From NCBI GenBank assembly GCA_010909165.1, contig VJWM01000192.1:186001-250000 (forward strand): a DNA stretch of 64,000 nt, in the 5' to 3' direction. The translations under genes and the position numbers were made by a program. The notes beneath the pieces were generated by a model. It ran no database searches, had not been told where the DNA came from, and was given only the letters and a program-made list of their open reading frames with translations. Origin of the DNA: Anthoceros angustus. Lineage: Eukaryota; Streptophyta; Anthocerotopsida; Anthocerotales; Anthocerotaceae. Positions 48,144-60,039 of the stretch are shown here, in pieces (the stretch's first letter is position 1; every line of letters begins with the position of its first letter).

Positions 48144-50430
48144 GGTACAGCGCGACCAGGCCTGCGGTCAGCAAAGCCTACAACAACGGGGGATATCGAC
48201 CGTGAGGCACATTCCCGATTCCTCTGTTGGATTCCGTTTCTCCTAGCAAGCACCTTGACCGTGCGAATTTGGATCCTCCTCAACTCGTCCGAATATTACG
48301 CCCCCGGCAGGTTGCGGGCAAAATCTCTTAACTAGATATGTGCGGAAACTCGCGAATTTAAGGTGGATACTGTACCATTTAATTTAAGGCCTATAGGCCT
48401 AGTGAGAATAGGAGGCACGCAAAGCCTGGAAGGAGAAGCTTGCCCAGTCGCATAGGGGCAAGCTTGCCCCGCATGGGTTGCCCTTGCTATAAAGAGGCAT
48501 TTAGGTAATGATTTTTTTTAGCCTTTTTTATAGGCCTGTAAATTAACTTGATAAAACGACTACGAAGACTGAAAGCTTTAGAGGCATCAAGCAAAGATCT
48601 TACTAAAATAACGAAATTAAAAAGTTTGTATATGAAGTCTTATCCTAAGTCTTTACATAAATGAGAATTAATACTTACAACATCAAATAATCAAGACATA
48701 AATTTACTTATAGCGTCAAATAATCAAGACACAAATTTACTTATAGTGTCAAATAATCAAGACATAAATTTACTTATAGCGTCAAATAATCAAGATATAA
48801 ATTTCTATCTTAAGTATTTTCATAGATAGGAGTGAACACTCTAAGTGATGAACATTTATTTAAAATATTATTACTTCACGCTTTGACATGCACTGTTAAA
48901 TCGTGAAAATATCCAACACAGCAGGCAACATGGCGCTCGGAGGTGACATGTTCATTCCTGCTATGGTGTGTTGGAACTGTAGAAATTGTAATTGTCTAAT
49001 TAACCCTAGGAGAGTCTTTGTGTCCATGGTTTTGATTTGAAGGTTTTTTCGAGAAATTAGAGACAATGCTGTATGAGGGAAAGACTAGCAAACGCATGCA
49101 ATACATGATCGAGGAAATTTTTAAGATCAGAAAAGCAAAATTTGAGGTAACGACAACCAATTGAGCGAATGATTGACTGAATGATCGATCAACTGTTTGT
49201 TTTAGTTTGAGTTATGTGTTGTTCACTCTCAAGGAGTGAAGAGCCTGAACCTTGTCTCGGAAGGAAATCAATAACCCACAAACTTCCTCTCAACGATGTC
49301 TTGAACCCGAAGACAGAACTAGATGTTTTTTGTTTTGACCCAGAGTTTGTTCAAAATGAGCTTCAACGAAATAGGGGGGAATCATAGAGAGAACAAGGGT
49401 ATCCTCATGCATGTAGGGACCTCATCAGATGAGGGGCATGCATAGGATCCCAAGGATGGGTTGGTTAATCATCTCAAGGACATTGTTAACGTTTTTGCTG
49501 TTGTGATAGCAACGGCGTCAGATTAGCATGCTTTTAAAGCTTTAAAGAAAAAAAATTAAAGAATCACATGAGGTAGACGATTGTGTTGACACTCTTTTAT
49601 GTGTTGTCACTCAAATTGTTGATTAATTTTGCTTTGTAGATAGAGATTTTGCATAGCCATGTTGATCAACTATCGCAAACACGAATCCTATTTGCTAGTA
49701 CTTGGATTCGTAAGTGAAGCATTTCGTTTCGTCGAACAACAATTATAAATCACGTTTCAATGATTGCTTTGAGGAGTGTCGGGCCTCAAAATGTGCAATA
49801 AGCGAGGGCAAAGCCGCTTCCACGACAGGAGGCATTGCTTTATCGTACTCAACTCATTCATAATAAGTTAGCTCACTCATTTCATGTTAGCTATCTCGGG
49901 TTAATTGATCAAAGGTTGAACGTGTCTACGCTCCACTTGACTCATTTTTAATTTAGACATACAACTCCAAGCAAAAAAACGAAGTAGTAAAGTTTGATCT
50001 ATAAAACCTTGGTGGACACAATCGGGTTAATTTATCATTATAAACTCACTCATGATAAGTGAGCTTACTCATTTCATACTAGGTTTATTTATCATAAGTT
50101 GAAACTTTCTAAGTTCCACTAGACTCCTTTTTAATTGAGGCATAGACAATTCCAAGAAAAAAACCAAAATAACGGTGGAGATGTCTATGAGATTGGCAGG
50201 TCCAATTCCCCCCCTTCCCTCTCTATGTTAGCATGATATTTGTAATAGGTTATAATAGGAAGAAACTTCCCCTATAGAAAAGAGCGCATAAGAAGATGAG
50301 ATGAAGGACCTGGATAGTATTTTGAGCAAAAAGACTTAAGAGTGGGGAGGTTGTGAATGTTTAATCCTGACCTCGATTTTTGTGCTGGAAGGTTGTGAAT
50401 GTTTAATCATGACCTCGATTTTTGTCCTGG
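48144..50430. repeat. AT-rich intergenic DNA with local repeats
   Basis: 48455-48470 is the perfect palindrome GGGGCAAGCTTGCCCC. 48683-48805 has four units of about 33 bp ('AATCAAGACATAAATTTACT'). A dispersed repeat of about 150 bp with 'AGACTCATTTTTAATTTAGACATAG'-like sequence occurs at about 49860-50010 and 50030-50190, and again at 52320-52500 and 52540-52700. 50337-50440 has a tandem unit of about 47 bp ('GACCTCGATTTTTGT'). No gene. Confidence 0.6.
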
Positions 50431-50432
50431 AA

Positions 50433-50940
50433 GGTTATGAATGACCTCGATTTGTACAAGGAGCGGGAGCGGAATACGAAATTCTGGTAGGATGAAGAAG
50501 AGTTCAAGCAGCTCTCACAAGAAGACTCCAAAAAAACACGTAATGAGTTGTATGGAAATTCGAAGAGTCCAGTTTTGTAAATATGCTCAGGAAGAGCAGG
50601 ATCAAGAATTTAATGGAGAAAAAGGCTTAGGCGGGAACGAGGGCCAAGTTGAAACTTTTTAACCTTGAAAAGTGGACCACCGTGTCTGGATCCCTACTAC
50701 TTGAGGGGACTAATTTTAGAGATACACATGGGGACTTGGCAACAACCATTGGGTAAATGAATTTCAAGTTTGGATAGATCAAAGACCTAAAGGTGCATCA
50801 ATATGACAAGATCCGTGAGTCTGTCGGGGATGCAACAAAGGGGCTTCATGTAGATATGGAGAAGAGGGATTCTAACATAAAGGCACTACAGGAAAAGACA
50901 TATTCGCTGCACATGATTGCTGGGGTGGCGCAATCTAGCA
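50433..50940 (+). pseudogene. Relic of an unrecognised gene
   Basis: Plus-strand frames read 'VMNDLDLYKERERNTKFW', stop, 'DEEEFKQLSQEDSKKTRNEL', then after a shift 'LFNLEKWTTVSGSLLLEGTN', 'FRDTHGDLATTIG' and 'YDKIRESVGDATKGLHVDME', 'RDSNIKALQEKTYSLHMIAG'. Long runs of sensible, charged, partly coiled-coil sequence are interrupted by several stops. I do not recognise the family. It may be a retroelement ORF1-type protein or a host gene copy. Confidence 0.45.
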
Positions 50941-53016
50941 GATCATGTTAAATATCTAACTAATGCTTGGGTTACATTGCTACCGCTTAGGTTAGCGAAT
51001 AGTTATAACCGTTTTAGTTTTAGTTCATATACTACTTGTTCTTTATGTTTTTAATCATTATGCACGCTTTGCCTTTGTAATCTGGTGTGTCTGAATCTTT
51101 GCACATGTTGATCACAAACTTCAACAGATCAGGTGCTTTTATGGAATAGTACTCAAAGCTATTGAATTTGAGTAAGCGAAGGACCACGAATTTGGAAGTC
51201 ATAAGGGTGATACGCCATACCGATTCAAGATTACTGGGGCTTGCGGAGGAGGATAGAGGTCATGAGGGAGACGTGCAGAACCTATTCGAGGGGCACAATG
51301 CATACAACCAGCGTCGAGAATATTGCTCAGCAGTGAGTATTTGTTGGGGCATCAGTTTCGAGTGGCAACAGCTGTACAATTTCGTGAAGCGTTTCAATGT
51401 ACACCATCTGTTGTCAAGAGCGGCGAACAGAAATTGGAATGCTACATGAAGGACTAGGTTGTTGGACATGGCATGTTTTTAGAATAATAGTCCTCTTACT
51501 TGACTGTAATCACCAAGTGTTATTTATTGCTGGTATTCGAGCAATATTGGGACGTGGACCACCGTGGATTCAATATGGCCACGCAACTCGACCGCTTTCC
51601 GTTACTTTGCTTCTCTTTACAAGAATAGTCAAGTGTAAGTTTTATCTTCCGAGAATAATGGTACGTTTTCTCAACTGAATCGTTTTAACATAGAAAATGT
51701 AGAGGCTGAAGATCATAAGTATATAGCAAGAGGTTTTTTGCCTGAAGTATTCTTACAAAAAATACAGATAAAAATTTGTGGCACACAATCGCAATATATA
51801 TTGTATTATGATGAAGGTGGAATTTGGTATGAGGACATGTATCAATATTTTCTTGTGGACCATAATGGCCAGCAACAATGACATGCATGGAGATACTAGT
51901 CTCGAACGTGGTTCGAGTCTCGGTACTAATTGCTGAACACATGGACCTAGATATGCGACTGGAGTGTTATGTGGAACGCTTGAAGACGATCAATGATACA
52001 ATTTTGATGCTTGTTATGGAGAACTTTCCTAAGAATCTGTTCTAACTGTATTGACCCTAAGAGAGTCCTAATTGTGTCTATTGTTTAAAGGTTCTTTTGA
52101 TAAATTCAAAACAAACAATGTCTAGAGCCATAGAGCCTTTTTTGTGCATGAATGGTGGATTTGGTTTTCCAGCACAATATTGACGAAATAAGACATGCAA
52201 CGTGACCTTAAAGTGCTTTTGTAGAGCTACCAATTTATACAAGCTCTCATACGTGTAAAAGCCCATGCCTAATAAACTCTTTTTCACGACAGTAAATTTT
52301 GATTTATAAAACTTTGGTTGGTACATTCCGGTTAATTTAACATGATTATAAACTCACTCAGAATTAGTTTGCTCACTCATTTTACCATGTAATTCATTTG
52401 GGTTAATTTTATCATAGGTTGAACGTTGGTAAGCTTCACCAGACCCATTTTTAATTTAGACATAGACAACTTTAAGAAGAGAAAAAAAGTACTAAATTTT
52501 GATTTATAAAATGTTGGTTGATATATTTGAGTTAATTTACCATAATTAAGTCACTCATCATAAGTCAATTTACTTAGTTCATGTTAGCTCACTTGGATTA
52601 ATTTATCATAGGTTGAACATGTCTAAATTCCAACTCATTTTTAATTTAGATAGAGACAGCTCCAAGCAAAAAAGCAAAATAACGATAGCGATGCCCATGA
52701 GAATTGAACATGCGATGGGTTCCTGTTTTAGTTATCCATTTAACATAATTCAGAGATTACTCTCTGCTCCTAGGCAAGTGAATTATCTACACCCCTGCGA
52801 AAAGCGTGCAACGCTGCCGCTCCTTCACGTGATTTATTTAATATGAAACACAAAGCGTTCTGTTTGTCGTCCTCCTCCATCCCCCAGAGGTTCAAACGCA
52901 AATTCAAGGTCTGCCGAATTGCCTGTCTGTCCTTGCAGGCTCCATTGGGACTGTGCGCAAGTTTAGAATTCCAGGAAACGACATGGGGGAGTGCTCAGCT
53001 TTGCAACCAGGGCACC
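50941..53016. other. AT-rich intergenic DNA
   Basis: A 95-codon frame at 51162-51449 (plus) has no recognisable features. 52320-52700 holds two further copies of the dispersed repeat of about 150 bp seen near 49.9-50.2 kb. The 3' UTR of the receptor kinase probably begins left of 53017. Confidence 0.5.
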
Positions 53017-55040
53017 TCAGGGCAGGGTGTTATCGTTTCCCGGAGACTGTGATGGACATCGAAGCCGTACACCGCAACTGGTCTCCACCTGTTGCGGAGG
53101 TAGTCCAACATCTCCGTTCAAGATGTGCTGCTCGCGCCTAGTAGAAGGCCTAAAGCTGGCATCCGGGTGGGTGCACAGCAAGCCGACATGTAGCACACAG
53201 GTTAGCTGCCTCGCATCGAACTGGCCGTCCAGAGCCGGATCCGCCACGTCCAGGAGGGTGCCAGCTTCATGCATCTGCCACACCCATTCCACTAGCTGAA
53301 TTTCCAGGTTAGGGGTTTGCGGCTTCCTGCCACACGCCACCTCCAGCGACAAAACCCCAAAGCTGAAGACGTCGGACTTGGCCGTAACCTTCCCAGCCAG
53401 GGCAACCTCGGGCGCCATGTAGCCCTTGGTCCCAGCTAACCCTGTGAGAGTGATGCCCGTGGTGGTGGTGATGGTCTCCTCCACCAGCCGGGCCAAGCCG
53501 AAGTCTCCCAACCGGGCTTCCATGTTGGAGTCCAGCATCACATTGCTCGGCTTGATGTCCCTGTGCAGGATGCACTTCTTCCACTCCGTGTGGATGTAAA
53601 CCAAAGCCGCTGCAATGTCTCGGACAATCTGAAATCTCTCCGTCCAGGATAGCACCTGCTGATTGCAGTAGAGGTGATGATCCAGGCTGGGGTTTGGCAT
53701 GTACTCGTACACCAGCAGGAGCTCGTCCCCTTCCTGGCACCAGCCATGGAGATGCACCAGGTTCCTGTGCCGGAGTTGCCCTAAGCTCTTGAGCTCTGCA
53801 AGGAACTCCTTCTCCCCCTGCCTCGAATCCTGTGAGATCCTCTTGATGGCCACCTCGACCTCCGTCTCTCCCACCCGGAGGACTCCCCGGTACACACTCC
53901 CGAAACCCCCTTTCCCCAGAATCAGTGACGCGCTGAACTCCAGAGTCGCCGTCTTCAGCTCCTGGTAGGTGAATGTGCGAGTACCGTAGCTTGCATCTGC
54001 ATCCTGCAAGGGCCTCCTTCCTGTGGATCCGGATACCGATGATGGTGGTGACCCACCAGATCTCCAACAAAAGAGCCGGTACAGGCCTGAGCCAAGAGCA
54101 ACTACCAGGAAAACTGCTCCAATTGCAACCCCTGCAACCAGGCCAGTGCTGTTCTTGCCTGCATTTAAACCATCAGGGAGGCCACTGGTGGAGAAGCTCC
54201 AGTTGTAGACAAAGGTGTTCTGGATGAAGGTCTTACCAGTGTCAGCCGTGAATCCGACGTAGGAATGCGGTTGAACGATGCTGGAGACATTCAAGGGGCT
54301 GTAAGAAAGCACAAGTGAAGCCTTAGACTTCTGAGAGCCTTGTCCTACTGCCATGTACACCAGCAGCTCCTGCCTGTCCGCAGAGTAGTCGATCCAAGCC
54401 GACAAGGCGGGAGGGTTAGCACTCGTATTGTTGAGCTCAATGCCGTAGCCTGCCAGATTCTGGCACTGGACTGAATGGAAGTCATTGATGTCTAGCCCGA
54501 CGTGGTTGGAATCATTCGCAGGATCGACCCCTTTGTCGTAACATGAGTCGAACTCCACAGCCAAGGCGTGCCATCTGGGATCCCCTGGAGGGTTTACGGG
54601 TCCACGTAGAGACCGAGACTACCACCACCGTGTCGGTTGGAGGGCGCGTTCCGCGTCTCGGGACTGGGCGCGATGACAAAGGTCATCCCATCTCCCATTC
54701 TGTACCCCAGCACTGCTTGCATTCTGAAGGTGAAGGAGACATTGAAGGAAGCTTGCGCACCAGTCCTCGCATCGTAGAATTGCACAGGTGAGCCATACAC
54801 TGCTCTGGACACCACGTTATGACCTGCTTGCCCCTCGGGGTCCTCGGCATCCACAGTGAGCTGCAAAAATCCTTCCGGCGCCACACTGCAGTTGCCATTC
54901 AGCAGCATATGCGCTCCTGTGAAGTTGCTGAAGCTAAAGCTCACATTCTGCGCACGGCAGCCCAATGTCACTGCCTGCAGAGCAATTGCAAGGAGAAGGC
55001 CGCACATGCACATGTACCGCTGCCCAGGCAATTGCAACAT
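53017..55040 (-). CDS. LECRK: L-type lectin-domain receptor kinase (one frameshift)
   Basis: The start is taken at 55040 because a signal peptide follows directly ('MCMCGLLLAIALQAVTLGC'); an upstream in-frame ATG at 55142 would add 34 charged residues. The extracellular legume-lectin domain runs from 'VSFSFSNFTG' through 'MGDGMTFVIAP', 'GGSLGLYVDP' and 'LAVEFDSCYD'...'HVGLDIN'. A membrane segment ('LVAGVAIGAVFLVVALGSGL') is followed by the kinase: GKGGFGSV, 'VAIKRIS', HRDIKPSN, 'LGDFGLARL', 'GTKGYMAPEVA'. All catalytic motifs are present. The gene is intronless, as usual for this family. The lectin domain is split by a 1-nt deletion near 54598 (GACCCGTAAACCC gives a stop), so two frames, 54594-55040 and 53017-54564, are needed. 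This could be a recent mutation or a consensus error. Confidence 0.85.
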
Positions 55041-55142
55041 CTTGTTTTTGTGGGTTCGTCGATTCATCGATGTCTTAAGGCGATGGTCTCCCAAGCTCGT
55101 CGCAAGCTCCTCCTCAGGGAGGGCTTTAAAATATCCGGCCAT

Positions 55143-56325
55143 GTCCGATATTAAATAATAGATTATTATGATGCAGCCCTAACTTAGTTTCAAGTTCCAG
55201 GTGAATCGTTTTTGTGAAACGACACGAAGTTAGGGCTCCGTAGTTTAGCTTTCTAGTTCATCAAACGGTTACGACTTTTCGTGGTTTTTTTCTCTTGTAC
55301 CCTTCTCGTTCGCTTTACACACACTCTTCTATGTGCAATCTCTCGTGACACAAGCGCGTGCTACAATTTTTTATACTATCAGAGCCAAAGAGACACAAAA
55401 ATCAGTAATTACGCTTCAAAAACAGCATTGTGCTTCTTCACACTTGCTGATGCTTGTGCTAACCAACTGATCTGGCTAAGGAAATGACAAGGACTCATAA
55501 AACACAAGTCTGTAGATGTTCTTTACCTCAGACATCAAATTGTGTTCCAAGATGCTGTAGAAATCTTTCTTACAGCACATCCTGTCATCCTGCACAAGCA
55601 TCCAACAACCAAAATAATTGATGTAGGAAATAGGCATAATACTTTCCAACCTAATAGTAAGCCTGTCCAGAATCCTCTTGCACCCATCAACTACAAGATT
55701 CAGGTCTTAGGTGAACAGGCCTACGAACTGCAACGTAAAGCAGAATGGGCTTTACCTTGAGGTTGTTCTACTTCCTATAACAATTTGTACTAAATTAAAC
55801 AATAGATGAAAAGTAGAAAACCTGTTTGACTCGTGATTTTGTTAGATGAAATTACAAAACCTGTTTTACTCGTCATGTGCTAAAATGAAACAGTGCTGAA
55901 GTAGAGTGGAATGAAATACATGCTTTTGTTTATGCTAGAATGCTAGTGGAATGAAATACATTTGCTTCTACGTATGCTAGGATGGTCATGGAATGAAGTG
56001 CATGCTTCTGTTTATGCTAGGATGCTAGTCGACTTTTTTAGCCGTTTTTAATTCACAATGATCAGGTACTTTGAGAAGAAGAAGAAGAAGTCAATTATAG
56101 TCCACTTGGACTGAATTTTTCATGTGATGGGACTTGGTACTTAATAACTCGTACCTTGATATTTAACAATTTGTACCTTGGTACTTAACAACTTGTACTT
56201 GCCTACACTACACAACGCGTACAAAGGACATCATTCCCTCTAGACACCCCATCTAAGTACCCATATAAGCGCAAGATGCTTGGTAGCATTTTTTGGCGTA
56301 AGCCAGGTGGAGAACGTTTGGACTT
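55143..56325. other. Intergenic; short tandem motifs
   Basis: Holds the receptor-kinase upstream region. A 72-codon frame at 55542-55760 is unrecognised. 55890-56040 repeats 'TGGAATGAAATACAT(G/T)C' three times, and 56134-56205 has three units of 'GTACTTAACAACTTGTACCTT'-like sequence. No gene supported. Confidence 0.5.
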
Positions 56326-57348
56326 ATGCGGGGGTGTGTGGTGCGGTGTGTGGGGTGCGGGGTGTGCGGTGGGTGTGCGGTGGGTGTGCGGTGTGGTGTA
56401 CGGTGCGGTGTGTGGAACTCGGAGGACGAGGGGGGTGAGGAGGGCCAGGAGGACGAGGGGGATGAGTTCGATTCCGTAATGGATGATGTTATAGATAAGA
56501 GATTTAATAATCAGGATGTTATCATTAGAAAATTGCAACAAGATCTTGAATCGGCAAGCTCATGGGCTAAAGATTTTGAGGTGTCTTTCCAGGTCAAGTT
56601 TGATTCATTGCGTTTGCAAGTTAATGCCTTGCAAATTCCTGTTCCTTGTGTGGGTTGCTTGTGGAAGGCAGATCTAGCACCTAGTTTGGAAGGCTACAAG
56701 ATGGTTATTCTCAAGCTTATTCATGCATAGAGGGAAGAAATGCACAACTATATGGCCAAAAAGTTACAGGGTTTGGATGATCAGGTTGGAACACTCTCGG
56801 AAACGTTGGTGCAGCAAAGGTTACAAAATGAAGTTTTTTCATGGACCATAGAGGAAAAAGCCATAAATTTGGAAAATCATTTCACTTCAACAAAACAAGT
56901 TTTACCTATATATTTTGAGAAGCTTACTAGTAAAAAGCTCTTGGGGATTAATGATCCCTCTGCTCCTTCTTGTCCTGGTGGCAACACAATATTGGAAGTT
57001 GTTTCTGAGATGGCGGACCGTACTCGCCGTGCTTTGAACTTGAGAATTTCTGGTCTTGGTAATGATATTGTTGCACCATTTGTGGCTGCAAAGGAGTTTC
57101 TCAATAGGCTAGAGGTCGATGTGGTCGTTCCTCAAGCCTTCTGGCTTGGAAAGGATCCTGGTAGGGAGCGCGTATTGCTTATGACTTTTCACTCTATGGA
57201 TGATCACCTCCAGGTTATCAAGGCTAGGTCTATGTCACCGACAACTCAGTTATATATCAACGAGGATCTTACACCATTGCAAGGAGAAGTTACCTGCGTT
57301 CAGAGCAGCTCGTACTACAGGTCAAGTGGCTTTCTTTCGTGGGGATGA
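56326..57348 (+). pseudogene. LINE ORF1-like protein relic
   Basis: After a GT-rich microsatellite (56335-56415) one frame runs to 57348 with a single in-frame TAG at 56728-56730. It has a coiled-coil part ('FNNQDVIIRKLQQDLESASS', 'KLQGLDDQVGTLSETLVQQR') and then 'LNLRISGLGND', 'AFWLGKDPGRERVLLMTFHS' and 'QLYINEDLTPLQ'. This order, coiled coil then RISGL...G-x-x-R-x-V-x-F...I-x-E-D-L-T-P, is that of L1-type ORF1/transposase_22 proteins. No ORF2 follows. Confidence 0.6.
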
Positions 57349-57530
57349 ATTGGTGGTATTTGGCCATTGATACTGTTGATTGATTGAACCGACAACTCAG
57401 TTATATATCAACGAGGATCTTACACCATTGCAAGGAGAAGTTACTGCTCGTAGCAGTGTACTGTGTCAAGTGGCTTTCGTGGGGATGAATTGGTGGTATT
57501 TGGCCATTGATACTGTTGATTGATTGAAGA
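57310..57530. repeat. Tandem duplication of about 130 bp at the 3' end of the LINE-like relic
   Basis: 'ACAACTCAGTTATATATCAA' occurs at about 57241 and 57393, and 'GGGATGAATTGGTGGTATTT' at about 57341 and 57481. The second copy lacks several short segments. Confidence 0.8.
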
Positions 57531-58027
57531 TTATTTGTCTTTGTTTTACCTGTATATTAGTCCAAACTATTTTACCACAATTTATGTAGTTATCATATTT
57601 CAGTCCCATGATGGAAATTTCAATCCCATGATGGAAATCCGTCCTTAATGGACTTAAATAAAATTCTTCTTCTTCTATGCTTAATTCCATCATATGAAAG
57701 AGAGCCCATAATGAGCTAAGCACGCTGTGACAAAAAAGATTTTGATTCCGAAACCATAAAATAGCATAAATCATGTATATTACTACCTAGAGATTCCTAG
57801 GAGATGAGTTGGCAGAAGGTACATGTATGTGTGAATAGGTGGTAGTGTGTACGCTATGCTATGCAGTGAAGTCGTGGGTGGAAGTATCTATCGATATCGA
57901 TCCCACTCCCACCCGGGCCTGGCGTAGGCATGCTTACAGTCAGGAGCAGGCAAGGAGTGTGGTCTCTGGCGTGTGCAGCCCTGTGGTGGTGCGTGCATCG
58001 ATAAGAATTGGAATTCCCGGGGTGCCC

Positions 58028-59148
58028 ATGTCACGCGCCAGGCCCGGGGGAGGAGAGGAAGGAGGAGGCCCAGGGCGGAACCGGATATCCATGCCTCAGC
58101 TTCCGCATTGCTTCTTCCCCTACCAGCTGGAAGCGGGTGACGACACCCTAAGGGAGGCCCAGCTCCACGGACTAGGCTTGCCCACCTTCCAGGACGAGCT
58201 GGTGCAGAAGCAGGAAAAGCAGCAGCAGCAGCAGCTGGTGGAGGGCAGTGGCAAGAGCTTTGAGGGGTACGGGGAGGATGAGAGGAGAGTGCGGGGGCGT
58301 GTGGAGGGTTGGGGTTCGGGACAGAGCCCGGGAGTGGGAGTGGGTGTACGGTCCTCTCGGCCGTCGGCAGGCAAGGATCGGCACAGCAAAGTGAACACCT
58401 CCAAGGGACCCAGGGACCGCAGGGTGAGGCTGTCAGTGCCCACAGCGATGCAGTTTTACGATGTGCAGGACCGCCTGGGCTACGACCAGCCCAGCCAGGC
58501 TGTGGAGTGGCTCATCAGGAAGGCCAAGGGGGCCATCGACGAGCTGGCGCACCTTCCGAATCATCCCCCTCCTCCTTCTGCTCCTCCTGCTCCCCCTGCC
58601 CCCCCTGCTCCCCCTGCTCTTGCTCCCCCTTCCCAATCCGCATCCGTCCCCGCAACAGCTGCCTCGCCGCCTCTTCATTCCCCCAGAGCAGACCCAACAG
58701 GAGCGGCAGCAGCAGCAGCAGCAGCAGCAGCGGTGGATGTGAGGGCGGAATCGAGAGTGAAAGCCAGGGAGAGAGCGAGGGAGCGGGCCAGGGAGAAGGA
58801 AGCTCGCGATCGGGACAGGGATCGGGAACAACGAGGCGCATCCGCCTCAGCCTCCGGCTCCGATTCCAGTGGCCTCCAATCCCAGCCCACCGGCGACTGT
58901 GGCGCGGCCTTCCCGTATGACTCGCCTTACAACAGCAGTGGCAACAGCCTGATGGCTCCAGTCGTTCGGATGAGGCAGCTGTCAGGCACGCAGCCCTGCT
59001 TCTCTCTGCTTTGCCCTTGTTGGTTTCATCCATTCATTCATTCACGCCAACGCCCTTGCTTGCTTGCTTCTGATAGGTCGTCCCCTGGGAGGCGTGTCAC
59101 CAGTCTTGCCTTCCACATTCTGCTCCTCGACCCCGGGCCTGTATGCGA

Positions 59149-59186
<38 letters not shown>

Positions 59187-59498
59187 GTGGTGGAGGGCTT
59201 AGCGCCGGCCAGGCCATCTGTAGCCGCCTCGTCCTCGGCCTCTGCAGGTCATGGTGGCACCCACTGTCTTTGGGAGTCCTCCATGCCTTGCCTGGACGCC
59301 CACCTAACAAGGCCCCTTCATGAGCCTCCTTTCTGCTCCTCCATGGGCCCCCTTCAGTCCACACCGGTATCACATGCCAATTATGTGCCTTCCACTCTGT
59401 TTGCACCCTCCCGCGGCGGAAGCCTGCAGCTTCAGCCCCAGCCTCTGCCTCTGCCTCACTTCCACCAGGATGGCTCAAAACCTCCTCGCCATGCTTGA
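58028..59498 (+). CDS. TCP: Class II (CIN-type) TCP transcription factor
   Basis: Two exons, 58028-58985 and 59077-59498 (459 residues). The frame also extends upstream to an ATG at 57839, and a later ATG is at 58091, so the start is uncertain. The bHLH-like TCP domain ('[20 protein letters not shown]', '[20 protein letters not shown]', '[18 protein letters not shown]') lies at about residues 115-178. A Pro/Ala-rich linker and an Arg/Glu-rich R-domain-like helix ('[20 protein letters not shown]') follow. Exon 2 begins with poly-Q and contains '[10 protein letters not shown]', the peptide encoded by a miR319 target site. The only in-phase junction leading to that peptide uses a GC donor (CAG|GC at 58985/58986) with a normal AG acceptor. 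It regulates leaf and organ growth by family analogy. Confidence 0.85.
59342..59362 (+). promoter_or_regulatory. miR319 target site in TCP mRNA
   Basis: CATGGGCCCCCTTCAGTCCAC aligns with the miR319 complement. The twelve bases 59350-59361 (CCCTTCAGTCCA) match without a gap, the expected seed and cleavage region. It encodes GPLQS, as in known CIN TCP targets. The 5' part of the site has several mismatches. Confidence 0.75.
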
Positions 59499-60039
59499 CA
59501 ACACCTGGATGCCACAGCCTAATGTTTACCATTGCTGTTGCTGAGCTTGCTGCCCGCTGTGCGTGACCGAGTCTTGTGTAAGATCATCAAAAGCCAGGCC
59601 TGTGACCACTCCGACTGCATTGCCGGCCTGTGCCATGACCAATGTACCTAGCGTGTTGGAGCCTGCTCATGAGGTAGGTGTTAATCGGCATGTCAGATAC
59701 ACAGGCTGTGCACCCTAGTGCTGCTGCTGCAGCTGTTGCATCACCACACTGAAAACGTTCTAGGTAGTCGAGGTGTACAGAGGCCATGTTGGATGGCGTT
59801 GTTGGTTTGGCCGAAGCCATGTCTGGCTGGGCGCCGTAGACGAATCAAAGCGAGCTAGCAATCAAAATCCGTTACAGTGGTTTGGGCGTGGCAGTTGCAA
59901 CACAAGGGACGAGAAGGAGAGGAAGAGGAGGAGGAGGAGTGCAATGTGCACCAGCTGAAGAGGATGGTACTTACAAAGCTGAGCAGTGCAGAGCCAGTGC
60001 CAGTGCCAGAGCAGGCTGCAGAGCAGAGCAAAGCAGAGG
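59499..60039. other. Convergent intergenic region TCP/Psb28
   Basis: Holds both 3' UTRs. The plus strand at 59915-59945 is GAGGA-rich. No gene seen. Confidence 0.6.

Noticed and set aside
58515-59033. 172-codon minus-strand ORF
   Set aside because: It is a shadow of the TCP coding exon (Ser/Arg/Gly-rich antisense of Ala/Pro/Arg codons).
57839-59323. Single unspliced 494-codon TCP ORF
   Set aside because: Its 3' third reads poly-Ala and low-complexity sequence, whereas the other frame carries poly-Q and the GPLQS peptide of the miR319 site, so an intron is more likely.
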